Shown here: one piece after another, positions 17,935 to 27,506 of the stretch
Position numbering within the stretch: position 1 is the stretch's first letter
Layout of the letters: each line of letters begins with the position of its first letter
Assembly (NCBI RefSeq): GCF_900109885.1
Contig: NZ_FOBS01000011.1
Location: forward strand, 1-64,000
Source of the DNA: Syntrophus gentianae
GTDB taxonomy: Bacteria > Desulfobacterota > Syntrophia > Syntrophales > Syntrophaceae
DNA: 64,000 nucleotides
Direction of reading: 5' to 3'
Position numbers and translations under genes: made by a program
The notes under the pieces: generated by a model
Told to the model about the DNA's origin: nothing
Database searches by the model: none
What the model saw: the letters and a program-made list of their open reading frames with translations, nothing else

Positions 17935-20025
17935 ATGTATACGGAAATTATCAAAAGGGATGGAAGGCAGGTTAAGTTCGACGCGGAAAAAATTACTTCC
18001 GCCATTGCCAAAGCAGGCCTTGCGACTGGGGAATTTGATCCTGGAACGGCTCGCAGATTAACCATCAAGGTTTTGAGTCTTGCGGAAAAACTCTTCGAAG
18101 ATTCTACGCCATCCGTTGAGGAAATTCAGGACATCGTGGAGGAAGTCCTTCTCTCGACCTCCTATCGCCGAACGGCAAAAGCCTATATCATTTATCGTGA
18201 TCAGCATGCCCGGCTGAGGGAGATCACGAACCGGATGGAAGTTGAACTGGTAGATTCCTATCTGAAGAAAAAAGATTGGAAAATAAATGAAAACAGCAAT
18301 ATGGACTATTCCCTTCAGGGTTTGAACAACTATATCTCATCCGAAGTCAGCAAAATATACTGGCTTAATGAGGTTTACTCTCCGGAAGTCCGAAAAGCGC
18401 ACATCGACGGAGATTTTCATATTCATGACCTGAGCCTGTTATCCGTGTACTGTGTCGGATGGGATCTCCAGGATCTCTTGATGACCGGTTTCAAGGGGGT
18501 TTCCGGCAAGGTGGAAAGCAGGCCGGCAAAACATCTCCGCAGCGCGCTGGGTCAGGTAGTCAATTTTTTCTACACCCTCCAGGGTGAAGCAGCCGGGGCG
18601 CAGGCCTTTTCCAACTTCGACACCCTCTTGGCCCCTTTCATCCGTTATGACGGCCTGACCTTTGATGAAGTGAAGCAGGCCCTGCAGGAATTTATCTTCA
18701 ATATCAATGTGCCGACGCGAGTCGGTTTTCAGACGCCCTTCACCAATGTGACCCTCGATTTGACAGTCCCCAGATATTACGCCGGACAGAATGTGATCGT
18801 CGGCGGTGAGCCCCGAAAAGAAACCTATGCGGAGTTTCAGCAAGAATTGAATCTGTTCAACTCGGCCTTTCTGCAGGTCATGGCTGAAGGAGATGCCAAG
18901 GGGCGGGTATTCACCTTCCCGATTCCTACGTACAACATCACCCGGGATTTCAACTGGGATGATCCCCATCTGAAAGATCTCTGGGAAATGACGGCCAAAT
19001 ACGGCGTTCCCTATTTTTCAAATTTTATCAATTCCGAGATGAATCCGGAGGACGCCAGGAGCATGTGCTGCCGGTTGAGAATCGATAACCGGCAGTTACA
19101 GGTCCGGGGTGGCGGACTGTTCGGTTCCAATCCTCTGACGGGTTCCATCGGGGTTATCACCATGAATATGCCTCGCATCGCTTACCTCGCGAATTCGGAA
19201 AATGACTTTCTGGATCGGTTGAATCGGATGATGTCTCTGGCCTGTGAAAGTCTGGAGACAAAAAGAAAAGTTCTGGAAAATTTCACGGATCGCAATCTCT
19301 ACCCTTATACAAAATATTATTTGAGAAGCGTAAAGGAGCGTTTTGACGAATATTGGAAAAATCACTTTTCCACCATCGGCCTGGTGGGCATGAATGAAGC
19401 CTGCCTGAATCTTTTCGGCAAGAACATAGCGACGCCGGAGGGACAGGAATTCACAAAGAAAATTCTGGATTTTATGAGAGCAAAACTCATCTCGTTTCAG
19501 AACGAGACGGGAAACAACTATAATCTTGAATCAACGCCGGCGGAAGGGACCTCTTATCGGCTGGCCCAGATTGATCGGAAAAAATATCCGGATATGATCC
19601 TGGCCGCTTATGAAGAGGAGAACGAGGGGGGAGGGGAGCCCTTTTATACGAATTCAACCCAACTACCGGTTAATTATACGGACGATGTCTTTGAAGCCCT
19701 TGAACTGCAGGATGAGATACAATCCAAGTATACCGGCGGGACGGTTTTTCACATGTATGCCGGGGAAAGAATCGAAGATCCGGAAACCGTCAAAAAACTC
19801 GTTCGTAAAATCTGCTCTCAGTACCATATCCCTTATCTGACCTTCACACCGACATTCAGTGTCTGCCCCTCGCACGGATATCTTCGCGGAGAACAGGAGG
19901 TCTGTCCGGAATGTCACTCGCCCTGTGAGATTTATTCCCGCGTTGTCGGCTATCTTCGACCCGTCCAGCAGTGGAACAAGGGTAAACAGAAGGAATTCTC
20001 CCTGCGAAGGGAATATGTTTTCTGA
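17935..20025 (+). CDS. nrdD: Anaerobic (class III) ribonucleoside-triphosphate reductase
   Basis: Oxygen-sensitive glycyl-radical enzyme that makes deoxyribonucleotides. The start is the ATG after AAGGAG, giving 696 residues that begin with an ATP-cone (YTEIIKRDGRQVKFD, about 1-95), the allosteric nucleotide site. The core includes GEAAGAQAFSNFDTLLAPF and NINVPTRVGFQTPFTN. The C-terminus carries a four-cysteine zinc site (SVCPSHGYL, CPECHSPC) and the glycyl-radical motif RVVGYLRPVQQWNKGK. The paired NrdR boxes predict repression when dATP or ATP status is sufficient. nrdG overlaps the end. Confidence 0.97.
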   Translation: MYTEIIKRDGRQVKFDAEKITSAIAKAGLATGEFDPGTARRLTIKVLSLAEKLFEDSTPSVEEIQDIVEEVLLSTSYRRTAKAYIIYRDQHARLREITNRMEVELVDSYLKKKDWKINENSNMDYSLQGLNNYISSEVSKIYWLNEVYSPEVRKAHIDGDFHIHDLSLLSVYCVGWDLQDLLMTGFKGVSGKVESRPAKHLRSALGQVVNFFYTLQGEAAGAQAFSNFDTLLAPFIRYDGLTFDEVKQALQEFIFNINVPTRVGFQTPFTNVTLDLTVPRYYAGQNVIVGGEPRKETYAEFQQELNLFNSAFLQVMAEGDAKGRVFTFPIPTYNITRDFNWDDPHLKDLWEMTAKYGVPYFSNFINSEMNPEDARSMCCRLRIDNRQLQVRGGGLFGSNPLTGSIGVITMNMPRIAYLANSENDFLDRLNRMMSLACESLETKRKVLENFTDRNLYPYTKYYLRSVKERFDEYWKNHFSTIGLVGMNEACLNLFGKNIATPEGQEFTKKILDFMRAKLISFQNETGNNYNLESTPAEGTSYRLAQIDRKKYPDMILAAYEEENEGGGEPFYTNSTQLPVNYTDDVFEALELQDEIQSKYTGGTVFHMYAGERIEDPETVKKLVRKICSQYHIPYLTFTPTFSVCPSHGYLRGEQEVCPECHSPCEIYSRVVGYLRPVQQWNKGKQKEFSLRREYVF

Positions 20026-20725
20026 AATGAGAATTGGCGGTTTTCAGAAGGTATCCCTAATTGATTATCCCGGCGAGATCTGCTCCGTTGTGTTTTGTCA
20101 AGGTTGCAATTTTCGTTGCCCCTACTGTCATAATCCGGAACTGGTCAACCCAGAACTCTTTGCCGAATGTCTTCCTGTGGATTCGATCCTTGCCTTTCTT
20201 CGTAACCGGATCGGCAAGCTGGATGCCGTTACCGTGACAGGGGGGGAACCAACAATTCAGCAAGATCTTTCGCGGTTTTTGGTGTGCCTTAAAGAACTGG
20301 GCTATTTGGTCAAGATCGATACCAATGGTTCGCTTCCGGATGTTCTTGAACATCTAATTGATGAAAAACTGGTGGATTACATAGCCATGGATATCAAGGG
20401 ACCGCTTGATAAGTACGGGAAAACCGCTGGAGTTCAGGTAATTCAAGAGAATATTGCAGAATCCGTTCAATTGATCCTGTCCTCGGGTTTGAACCATGAG
20501 TTCCGGACAACCGTTGTGGACACTCTCCTGACTGAAGAGGATCTGGTTTCTATAGGAGGACTGATCGCAAAGGCGAGACGTTACGCCATTCAACCTTTTG
20601 TTCCAACCAAAACGCTTTCCCCGCACTTTCTGAATGCAAAATCGCATGCCATGGACATTCTTGAGAAAATCAAGGGGCAACTTGGGGAAAAGATTAACTC
20701 CGTTGTCATCCGGCCTTCAAATTAG
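20015..20725 (+). CDS. nrdG: Anaerobic RNR-activating radical SAM protein
   Basis: Generates the glycyl radical on NrdD using SAM and a [4Fe-4S] cluster. The cluster motif CNFRCPYC lies near residue 30, followed by the SAM-binding TVTGGEPTIQ near 75. About 236 residues, longer than the short NrdG type and like the second family (NrdG2) found in anaerobes. The ATG at 20015 overlaps nrdD by 11 bp and has GAAGG just upstream; ATG 20027 is the alternative. The stop codon overlaps the stop of the convergent protease gene. Confidence 0.92.
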   Translation: MFSEMRIGGFQKVSLIDYPGEICSVVFCQGCNFRCPYCHNPELVNPELFAECLPVDSILAFLRNRIGKLDAVTVTGGEPTIQQDLSRFLVCLKELGYLVKIDTNGSLPDVLEHLIDEKLVDYIAMDIKGPLDKYGKTAGVQVIQENIAESVQLILSSGLNHEFRTTVVDTLLTEEDLVSIGGLIAKARRYAIQPFVPTKTLSPHFLNAKSHAMDILEKIKGQLGEKINSVVIRPSN

Positions 20726-22173
20726 AAAGAAAAACCCGCTGTCGCATTCCGGTCTCCAGGAGATGGAGGTTTGGGGGGCTTCTCTTTTTGCATCTCTTCG
20801 ATTTCTTTTTCAATATCCTGTCTTTTCGGATTACCGGCAGCATAATAATTCAACGCAGCCTTGAAATGAAAGAGGGCGCTGTCCTTTTTGCGAATTTTCT
20901 TGAAATACATTCCAAAATGGTAGTGCGAGGCCCCCTGATCCTTCGTCTCACCGTAGGCCATCGCCAGCTGATAATGGGCATCCGCTTCAATCGAAGGTTT
21001 GTTCTCAATTTTTTTCAATATTTTCAACGCTTCCTGGAAGCGGCCTTCGGCTTGGTAAGCCCTTCCAAGATAAACGATCGTATTTGAGTCGTCGGGATTG
21101 AGAGACAAAGCCCGTGACAAATAATGGATGGCTTCGCCTGTTTGACCCGATCTAAAGCAGGTAATGCCCAAATCCCTGACGATATCCCCATCACTGGGAG
21201 AAAGAGTCAGGGCCTTTTTAAAGTTCTTGATGGACTCCGAAGTCAATCCAAGCTTTTCCTGCGTCAAAGCGAGGCCATAGAGAGCATCAACATTGGATGG
21301 GTTAGCCTGAACAGAATTTTGAAAATATGTCAGCTTTAGTTCCGGATTTTTCCCGATAAAGCGGAGGTAAACCTGGATCCTTGTCAACCCCCCGATGATG
21401 CTTTCTTTGCCTATGTTTCTGTACCGGACCTGCAGAAGGCCGTCGAGATAACGGATTCTCTCATCGGTTCCCGGATGGGTCAGGAAATAGGAAGGAACGC
21501 TCTTTGAGTAAAATTCATACTTTCTCATGATCTTCAGGAAATCGAGCATGGATTTCCCGTCATAACCGGAGCTTACCAGGTAGGCCATTCCCAGTCGATC
21601 GGCTTCTTCTTCATGATCCCGGCTGTACTTGAGATTCATACTGGTCACTGCCGCCATGGAAAAGCTCGCAAGGGCGGCTGTCACTTCTCCACCGCCACCG
21701 AGAAATGCACCTGCCAGGATGGCGGCTAAGGCCGCGATGTTCAGCTTGGTTGATTTTTCAATGATCGCGGCGATATGTCTCGCATTGATGTGAGCAATTT
21801 CATGGGCAAGAACCCCTGCCAGTTCACTTTCGTTTTCGCAAAGATTGATGAGGCCTTTGTTGACATAGACATACCCTCCCGGAGTGGCAAAGGCATTGAT
21901 TGCAGAGCTGTTGATCACAGAGAATTTGAATTCAAAGGGGGCCTTCGGTGAAGAAGCCAGGACAAGCTGGCCCACACGATTCAAATAGTTATTGATTTTC
22001 GGGTTTGAAATAAGAACTTTGCTTTTTTCTAATTTCTCGTAAAACTCCTTTCCAAGTTTCTTTTCATCCTCTAATGTAAAAGAAGCTTGCGCACCGTAGC
22101 TCGAGAGAAAAAGAAATAAAACAACGAAGAGGGCAATAAATGCAATCTTCAGGCTGGGAACCACATGCGGCAT
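20722..22173 (-). CDS. M48 family metalloprotease with TPR repeats, BepA-like
   Basis: Predicted periplasmic zinc metalloprotease that would check outer-membrane protein assembly, as BepA (YfgC) does in E. coli. An N-terminal signal peptide is seen (about 1-30). The M48 domain has VLAHEIAHINARH, with the HEXXH zinc site and catalytic glutamate near residue 125, and the third ligand in DHEEEADRLG near 195. From about 280 to 450 there are TPR-type repeats (NVDALYGLALTQEKLG, DIVRDLGITCFRSGQ, NTIVYLGRAYQAEG). The last 30 residues are proline- and lysine-rich. The length of 483 fits BepA. It ends tail to tail with nrdG, the two stop codons sharing bases. Confidence 0.88.
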   Translation of the reverse strand: MPHVVPSLKIAFIALFVVLFLFLSSYGAQASFTLEDEKKLGKEFYEKLEKSKVLISNPKINNYLNRVGQLVLASSPKAPFEFKFSVINSSAINAFATPGGYVYVNKGLINLCENESELAGVLAHEIAHINARHIAAIIEKSTKLNIAALAAILAGAFLGGGGEVTAALASFSMAAVTSMNLKYSRDHEEEADRLGMAYLVSSGYDGKSMLDFLKIMRKYEFYSKSVPSYFLTHPGTDERIRYLDGLLQVRYRNIGKESIIGGLTRIQVYLRFIGKNPELKLTYFQNSVQANPSNVDALYGLALTQEKLGLTSESIKNFKKALTLSPSDGDIVRDLGITCFRSGQTGEAIHYLSRALSLNPDDSNTIVYLGRAYQAEGRFQEALKILKKIENKPSIEADAHYQLAMAYGETKDQGASHYHFGMYFKKIRKKDSALFHFKAALNYYAAGNPKRQDIEKEIEEMQKEKPPKPPSPGDRNATAGFSF

Positions 22174-22268
22174 TGAAAAATAGCATCCTTACTCTTTAAT
22201 GTTCTATTTATATCATTACTGATAGTCACATGCTATATGATAATGAACGAAAAGAAGACAGGAAATTT

Positions 22269-22943
22269 ATGGGAAAGAAACTGCTCATTACCATAGATGG
22301 CCCGGCGGGCGCCGGAAAAAGTACCGTGAGCAAAGCCCTGGCGCAGATCCTCTCCTACCTTTATCTGGATACCGGCTCCCTTTATCGCGCAATTGCATAC
22401 AAAATGATCAAGGAAAAGAAGAATTCGGAGGATACGCAATTTATAGCGAACCTTTCGAATTCTCTCAATCTGCACCTTTTGGCAGAAAAGAACATCTTAA
22501 AGATCATCCTTGACGATGTCGACATCACGGATCTTCTAAGAACCGAAGGACTTGCTCTATTGGCATCCAGAATCTCCGCCATTCCGATCATCCGAGAGAC
22601 GCTCCTGCCGATTCAGAGGCAATTCGGAAAAATTGGGGGAATGATCGCGGAAGGCAGAGATATGGGAACGGTTGTTTTTCCAAATGCCGATCTCAAGTAT
22701 TATCTCACCGCAACCCTTGAGGAAAGGGTGCGAAGGCGCCACAAAGAACTGCTGGAGGCGGGAAATGATTCAGAAAGAGAGGAGATTAGAGATCAGATGA
22801 TACTAAGAGATCGACAGGACATGGAGCGTTTGATCGCGCCTCTGAAGGTCCCGGTGGATGCCCTGGTGATTGATTCAACAGGTATGGCCGTCGGTGAGAT
22901 CGTGGCGGCAATAACGCATGATGTGGAACTCAAACAATCATGA
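22269..22943 (+). CDS. cmk: Cytidylate kinase
   Basis: Phosphorylates CMP and dCMP using ATP. P-loop IDGPAGAGKSTVSKALA starts near residue 8, followed by YLDTGSLYRAIA. EGRDMGTVVFPNADLKYYLTA and RRRHKELLE form the substrate and lid parts. I start at the ATG after AGGA (224 residues); an upstream in-frame ATG adds a non-homologous leader. It precedes rpsA, the usual order in proteobacteria, with a 192-bp gap that probably holds the rpsA control region. Confidence 0.95.
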   Translation: MGKKLLITIDGPAGAGKSTVSKALAQILSYLYLDTGSLYRAIAYKMIKEKKNSEDTQFIANLSNSLNLHLLAEKNILKIILDDVDITDLLRTEGLALLASRISAIPIIRETLLPIQRQFGKIGGMIAEGRDMGTVVFPNADLKYYLTATLEERVRRRHKELLEAGNDSEREEIRDQMILRDRQDMERLIAPLKVPVDALVIDSTGMAVGEIVAAITHDVELKQS

Positions 22944-23135
22944 TCTCAAAAGGGACCTTATCTTCATGATTGAAAAATAATTGGCTGCATTCGGGCCCAT
23001 GCGATTCGCCTCCGCCGGCACCATTTATTTTGAAGCATTTCAGGGAATCGAAATAATCTTGATGTTTTTATAGTAGTGTGTTATTTTTCTAAAATTATTT
23101 AAAGGTTTTTTACAAAACTCAAGGGGGATAGTTAA

Positions 23136-24896
23136 ATGGTTAACGATGACAACTTAATTTCAGAACAGAATGAAGAAAAAGGAGAAAACGCGGGAAGTCA
23201 GCAAAATCAGAGCAATGAAGATACGATGGGCTTTAAGGAATTATATGAACAAAGTCTTCAAAATGTTCACCTGGGAGAACTCGTAACGGGAAAAATTGTT
23301 CAGATCAATTCCGATGTCGTCATGGTCGATGTTGGCTGGAAAACGGAAGGGTATATCCTCGCAAAGGAACTGAAAGATGAGGAAGGCAACATCACCGTCA
23401 ATGTAGGAGATGAAATAGAAGTGATGGTGGAGAGAAGAGATCAGGAAGGAAATCTCGTCCTCTCTAGAGATAAAGCCGCGAAAATGAAGGTGTGGGATGA
23501 TGTTAAGAGTGCCTGTGACAATAGTCTGCCTGTGAAAGGAACGATCATCGAGAGGGTAAAGGGCGGGTTGTCTGTTGATATCGGAATCACGGCCTTTCTT
23601 CCCGGTTCGCAAGTCGATATCCGTCCGGTCAGAGATCTTGATAAATACGTTGGCCAGAACTTGATGTTCGATGTTCTTAAGTACGACCGTAAAAGAAATA
23701 ATGTCGTTCTTTCCCGCAGATCCATCCTGGAGCATGAACGGGAAGCGGAAAAGCTGGAAACTCTGGCGAATATTTCTGAAGGCGCCATTGTTGAGGGAAT
23801 CATTAAAAATATTACCGATTATGGTTTATTCATAGATCTTGGCGGGATTGATGGCCTTCTCCATGTGACGGATATCTCCTGGGGTAGAATTACAAAGCCC
23901 TCAGAAAATTTTACCAAGGGCGACACGATTACGGTCAAGGTCCTTTCCTTCGATCGCGAGAAAGAACGCGTCTCTCTTGGGCTCAAGCAATTGACTGAAA
24001 ATCCATGGGAAAATATTACAGAGAAGTATCCTGTGGGAGGCATTATTGAAGGTAAGGTGGTCAACCTTACGGATTATGGCGCCTTTGTGGAACTGGATCC
24101 CGGCGTGGAGGGCTTGATTCATGTATCAGAGATGTTCTGGACGAGGGAAATCAAGCATCCATCCAAAGTATTGTCCTTGGGACAGAATTTAAAGGCCATG
24201 ATCCTCGACGTGAATAAGGAGAATAAGAGGATTTCCTTAGGGCTCAAGCAGACAACGGATAATCCGTGGGAAACACTGAAGCAGAAATATCCCGAAGGGA
24301 CCGTCATCAAGGGAATCATTCGAAATGTAACAAACTTCGGAATCTTTGTCGGCGTGGAGGATGGAATCGATGGACTTGTCCATGTATCGGACATTTCCTG
24401 GAAGCAACGGGTCAAGCATCCATCGGAAATCTATAAAAAAGGACAGGAGATCGAAGCTGTCGTCCTGAACATCGATGTTGAAAATGAAAAGTTCTCTCTT
24501 GGTATCAAGCAGATTGAAAAGAACCCCTGGGAAGAGTTCTGTGATAAATATTCAACAGGCTCCATCGTCTCCGGAAAAATTACGAACTTGACGGAATTTG
24601 GAGTTTTTGTCGAGGTTGAGGAAGGCATAGAAGGACTGGTCCATATTTCAGAATTAAGCCACAAAAGGGTCAAATCCGCGTCAGAAGTCTACTCTGTAGG
24701 GGATACGATTTCCGCAGTTGTGAAAAGTGTGGATGTTAAAGGAAGAAAAATAAGGCTGAGCATTAAGGATACGGAAGTAAATACCGAAGGAAACCATTCC
24801 GTCAGCCAGTACCTCAACAACCGGGAAAATGTTGGATCAAATCTGGGTAAGGCCCTGGTAGAGGCTGATGTAAAGCTGATTGATCCGAATAAATAA
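23136..24896 (+). CDS. rpsA: 30S ribosomal protein S1
   Basis: Large RNA-binding ribosomal protein that helps mRNA bind the 30S subunit. Six S1 repeats fill residues about 45-560; each repeat has the pattern G-x-V-x-N(I/L)-TDYG-x-F-V followed by GL-hVSE(I/M)-W. Examples are IVEGIIKNITDYGLFIDLGG and SGKITNLTEFGVFVEV. An acidic, polar N-terminus of about 40 residues comes before the first repeat. The 586-residue length is as expected for a six-domain S1. GGGGGA precedes the start. sppA follows after 15 bp. Confidence 0.97.
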   Translation: MVNDDNLISEQNEEKGENAGSQQNQSNEDTMGFKELYEQSLQNVHLGELVTGKIVQINSDVVMVDVGWKTEGYILAKELKDEEGNITVNVGDEIEVMVERRDQEGNLVLSRDKAAKMKVWDDVKSACDNSLPVKGTIIERVKGGLSVDIGITAFLPGSQVDIRPVRDLDKYVGQNLMFDVLKYDRKRNNVVLSRRSILEHEREAEKLETLANISEGAIVEGIIKNITDYGLFIDLGGIDGLLHVTDISWGRITKPSENFTKGDTITVKVLSFDREKERVSLGLKQLTENPWENITEKYPVGGIIEGKVVNLTDYGAFVELDPGVEGLIHVSEMFWTREIKHPSKVLSLGQNLKAMILDVNKENKRISLGLKQTTDNPWETLKQKYPEGTVIKGIIRNVTNFGIFVGVEDGIDGLVHVSDISWKQRVKHPSEIYKKGQEIEAVVLNIDVENEKFSLGIKQIEKNPWEEFCDKYSTGSIVSGKITNLTEFGVFVEVEEGIEGLVHISELSHKRVKSASEVYSVGDTISAVVKSVDVKGRKIRLSIKDTEVNTEGNHSVSQYLNNRENVGSNLGKALVEADVKLIDPNK

Positions 24897-24911
24897 TTTG
24901 AGTCCAGATTG

Positions 24912-25841
24912 ATGAAACGACATCCTGTGATTTGGGGAATTGCTCTCTTGCTTTTTCTCCTACTCATGTTTTTTTCCCTGATTCATGGATTAACCTTCAT
25001 CGCTGGAAAAAGGAGTGCCTTTACCAGTACGAATAAGATCGGCATTGTCGATGTCGAAGGAATCATCAAAGATTCAACGGAGGTTGTGGAGAATCTGCAG
25101 GAATTCGGCAAAGATGATTCCGTCAAAGGGGTGATCCTCCGGATTAATTCTCCCGGTGGCGGTGTTGCGGCATCCCAGGAGATCTATGACGCGGTCATGG
25201 AACTCAGAAAGAGAAAAAGAGTTCTCGCTTCCATGAGTTCTGTGGCCGCATCCGGTGGATATCTGGTTGCCTGTGCGGGGGAAAAGATTGTCGCCAATCC
25301 CGGTACACTGACGGGGAGTATTTCCGCCGTCATGTATTTTACCAATACGGAAGAATTGCTGAGCAAGGTCGGCGTGAAGGCTTCCGTGATAAAAAGTGGA
25401 AAATACAAGGATATCGGGTCGCCAATTCGAGAAATGACCGAAGATGAAAAGAGCTTGCTGCAAGGGCTGGTTGATGACATTTATCGCCAGTTCCTTGATG
25501 TCGTCATTCGCCATCGCGCGATATCTTCCAATACAATCAAAAATATTGCAGATGGCCGAATTTTTACGGGCAGGCAGGCTCAGCAGCTGGGACTTGTGGA
25601 CTATCTCGGCGATAAACAGTATGCGATCAAGATGCTGGCGAAACTGGTCGGAATCCAAGGGGATCCCGTCGTCGTTTATCCCCGGAAAAGGTACGAGTCG
25701 ATGCTCGATTATTTTTTCCAGCAAACGGGTTCCACACTGTCTTCCGTACTTTCCAGAGAACAGAACCTTTCTTTTGGCATTCATTATCTTATGGATTCCT
25801 ACAGAATGCGGATGTCCGTTCTCCCGGACATGACCCATTGA
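24912..25841 (+). CDS. sppA: Signal peptide peptidase SppA, short form
   Basis: Membrane-anchored serine protease of the S49 family that degrades cleaved signal peptides. One N-terminal helix (about 8-32) is followed by the protease domain. The catalytic serine lies in MSSVAASGGYLVA near residue 115 and the lysine in VIKSGKYKDIGSP near 165. RINSPGGGVAASQEI is also typical. About 309 residues make the single-repeat form found outside enterobacteria. It starts 15 bp after rpsA, so cmk-rpsA-sppA is a likely operon. Confidence 0.92.
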   Translation: MKRHPVIWGIALLLFLLLMFFSLIHGLTFIAGKRSAFTSTNKIGIVDVEGIIKDSTEVVENLQEFGKDDSVKGVILRINSPGGGVAASQEIYDAVMELRKRKRVLASMSSVAASGGYLVACAGEKIVANPGTLTGSISAVMYFTNTEELLSKVGVKASVIKSGKYKDIGSPIREMTEDEKSLLQGLVDDIYRQFLDVVIRHRAISSNTIKNIADGRIFTGRQAQQLGLVDYLGDKQYAIKMLAKLVGIQGDPVVVYPRKRYESMLDYFFQQTGSTLSSVLSREQNLSFGIHYLMDSYRMRMSVLPDMTH

Positions 25842-25916
25842 AATTCAATCTTCAATAAAATATAAGTTGCCGATTTAATATCGAATCCTATATCCCAGAT
25901 AAAAGACTTTTCAGCG

Positions 25917-26687
25917 ATGCCTTATCAGACAATTATTGTTGAAAAAATGGATGGGTCAGCCATCATTACTTTGAATCGGCCTCGAGAGATGAATGCCGTT
26001 TCTCTGGGAATGCGAAGAGAATTGATGGATGCCTTTACCGTCTTGGAGAAGGATCGTTCCGTAAATACCATGATCCTTACCGGGGGAGGTTTTGTTTTTT
26101 CCGCCGGGACAGATATCAGGGAAATGGCCGAACTGGACGATGATGAAGTGGCGGATTACCTGACCTCCATCAAACAGTGTCTGACAGCTCTTTATACGTT
26201 TAAAAAGCCGGTTATTGCAGCTGTTGGTGGAATTGCCATGGGTGAAGGATTGAATTTAATAACCGTGTGCGACATCGTGATTGCCTCGGAGAGCGCTATT
26301 TTCAGTCATCCGGAAATAAAACTCTTTGGCGTCAACCCCTTGTTTCATGTCCTTAGAGATATCGTAGGGACCAACAAAGCAAAGGAAATGACGATGCTTG
26401 CTGAGCCTGTCGGAGCCATGGAAGCGTTTCGGATAGGTCTTGCCAATAAGGTTGCAACCCTTGAAAATTTCATGGGTGAGGCGATTGCGATGGCCAAAGA
26501 ACTCTCCAACCGATCACCCGAAGTTCTTCAAGCCCTGAAAAGGATTTGCAATCTAACCTCTTCCATGGATAAGCTTTCTTCCTTGGACCTGGAATACGAT
26601 GCCTGTGAGTATTTTTTATCTAAAAAGGAAAGGAAAGACTACATGGAAAAGTTTCGAGGAGAGGTAAAAAAAAGAAAGGGGACGTAG
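25917..26687 (+). CDS. Enoyl-CoA hydratase/isomerase family protein
   Basis: Crotonase-fold enzyme acting on an acyl-CoA. Seen: ITLNRPREMNAVSLGMRREL, the oxyanion-hole segments SAGTDIREM (about 61-69) and AVGGIAMGEGLNL (about 101-113), and FSHPEIKLFGVNP (about 125-137). The first crotonase glutamate is in PEIK. The position of the second catalytic glutamate, usually in a G-x-G segment, reads VNPLFHVL, so ordinary hydratase activity is not certain; an isomerase or another crotonase reaction is possible. Fatty-acid or aromatic beta-oxidation is the likely setting. Its neighbours do not tell the substrate, and the ribosome site is weak. Confidence 0.8.
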   Translation: MPYQTIIVEKMDGSAIITLNRPREMNAVSLGMRRELMDAFTVLEKDRSVNTMILTGGGFVFSAGTDIREMAELDDDEVADYLTSIKQCLTALYTFKKPVIAAVGGIAMGEGLNLITVCDIVIASESAIFSHPEIKLFGVNPLFHVLRDIVGTNKAKEMTMLAEPVGAMEAFRIGLANKVATLENFMGEAIAMAKELSNRSPEVLQALKRICNLTSSMDKLSSLDLEYDACEYFLSKKERKDYMEKFRGEVKKRKGT

Positions 26688-26705
26688 CGATTTCCCCTTT
26701 CTTTC
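26674..26705. terminator. Bidirectional terminator between convergent genes
   Basis: A 9-bp perfect stem, GAAAGGGGA (26674-26682) with TCCCCTTTC (26693-26701), has a ten-base loop that contains the stop of the crotonase gene. T-rich sequence follows on the plus strand and an A-rich run precedes it, so it can serve both converging genes. Confidence 0.7.
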
Positions 26706-26713
26706 GTGGACAT

Positions 26714-26998
26714 TCAGATAACATCCCACTCATTACTGGGTAGGGCAAAATCTTTCAGCTGGTCCCGTCTTTTTTTATGCTGCAATTTTTTTAATGCTTT
26801 CGCTTCGATCTGCCTTATTCTTTCTCGGGTAACGCCCATCATATCCCCAACTTCCTCTAAGGTAAAAGGACCGTAATTGCACGCAACCCAAGTGCAATTT
26901 AGAAAGGATTCATTTTTTAAATGCCATTCGCAAGAAGGATCTTCGCAAATCGCTTGAATCACCTTCCCTTTCTTTTTGCACCTGTATTTGTTAATCAA
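26714..26998 (-). CDS. Small sigma-region-4-like DNA-binding protein with cysteine-rich N-terminus
   Basis: The C-terminal half ([20 protein letters not shown], then [15 protein letters not shown]) is a helix-turn-helix like sigma-70 region 4.2, which reads the -35 box. No region 2 is present, so it cannot act as a complete sigma factor. The N-terminal half has cysteines arranged as [19 protein letters not shown] and LNCTWVAC, suggesting a small metal site. The start is uncertain. AAAGGAG lies nine bases before a TTG at 26998 (94 residues, chosen here), while ATG codons at 27007 and 27043 have poorer ribosome sites. It could be a transcription factor that binds RNA polymerase or DNA directly. 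Confidence 0.7.
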   Translation of the reverse strand: MINKYRCKKKGKVIQAICEDPSCEWHLKNESFLNCTWVACNYGPFTLEEVGDMMGVTRERIRQIEAKALKKLQHKKRRDQLKDFALPSNEWDVI

Positions 26999-27506
26999 TG
27001 AGATCATCTCCTTTACATTTACATTTCTTTGAATTTTAATCATCCTGTTCCGGCATGTCAACATTGCCTGCCCATTGAACAATAGAAAAGCCATGAACTA
27101 CCGGTAACTTCATTATTATACAATTATGATTTCTTTCAAGAATGAATAGTCTTTTAAAATTTGATAAAATGATATGTGTTGGATAAAAGAATTTAAATTG
27201 ACATTTATCAAAAAAAAGAAAAAATACTTCGTGTAACTGAAAGCGATGAACCTTCTAATACAAAATGTAAAATAAATCAAGAATATTGGCCGTAGTATCA
27301 AAAATACATATTTTGATAAAATATACGCTCAAATTCATTTTAAAATATCCTTCCGGTAGGGGAAAATTGTCTTGACTTTCATCTTAAAATAAATGATAGT
27401 CCGCGAATTCGAGAGACATATTAGACGGTTATTTATAACGCTTCTTCATAAGCATCGATACGTATTCATATGAAATTCTAAGCAGGAATCACAAAAGGGA
27501 GGTATT
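26999..27506. other. AT-rich divergent control region before the HU gene
   Basis: About 500 bp of very AT-rich DNA lies between the divergent sigma-4-like gene and the first HU gene. No convincing coding frame is present; the AT-rich open frame on the minus strand at 27116-27301 reads as hydrophobic low-complexity sequence. A good promoter for the HU gene lies at 27372-27400. The region has several A and T tracts, which would make it curved. Confidence 0.6.
27372..27400 (+). promoter_or_regulatory. Sigma-70 promoter of the HU gene
   Basis: TTGACT (27372-27377) and GATAGT (27395-27400) are separated by 17 bp. It lies about 105 bp before the HU start codon and points toward it. Confidence 0.55.

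Noticed and set aside
22970-23020. A tRNA-like 3' end (GCCGGCACCA) in the gap before rpsA
   Set aside because: No cloverleaf, no matching 5' acceptor strand and no standard T-loop can be drawn, so I do not call a tRNA or an att site.
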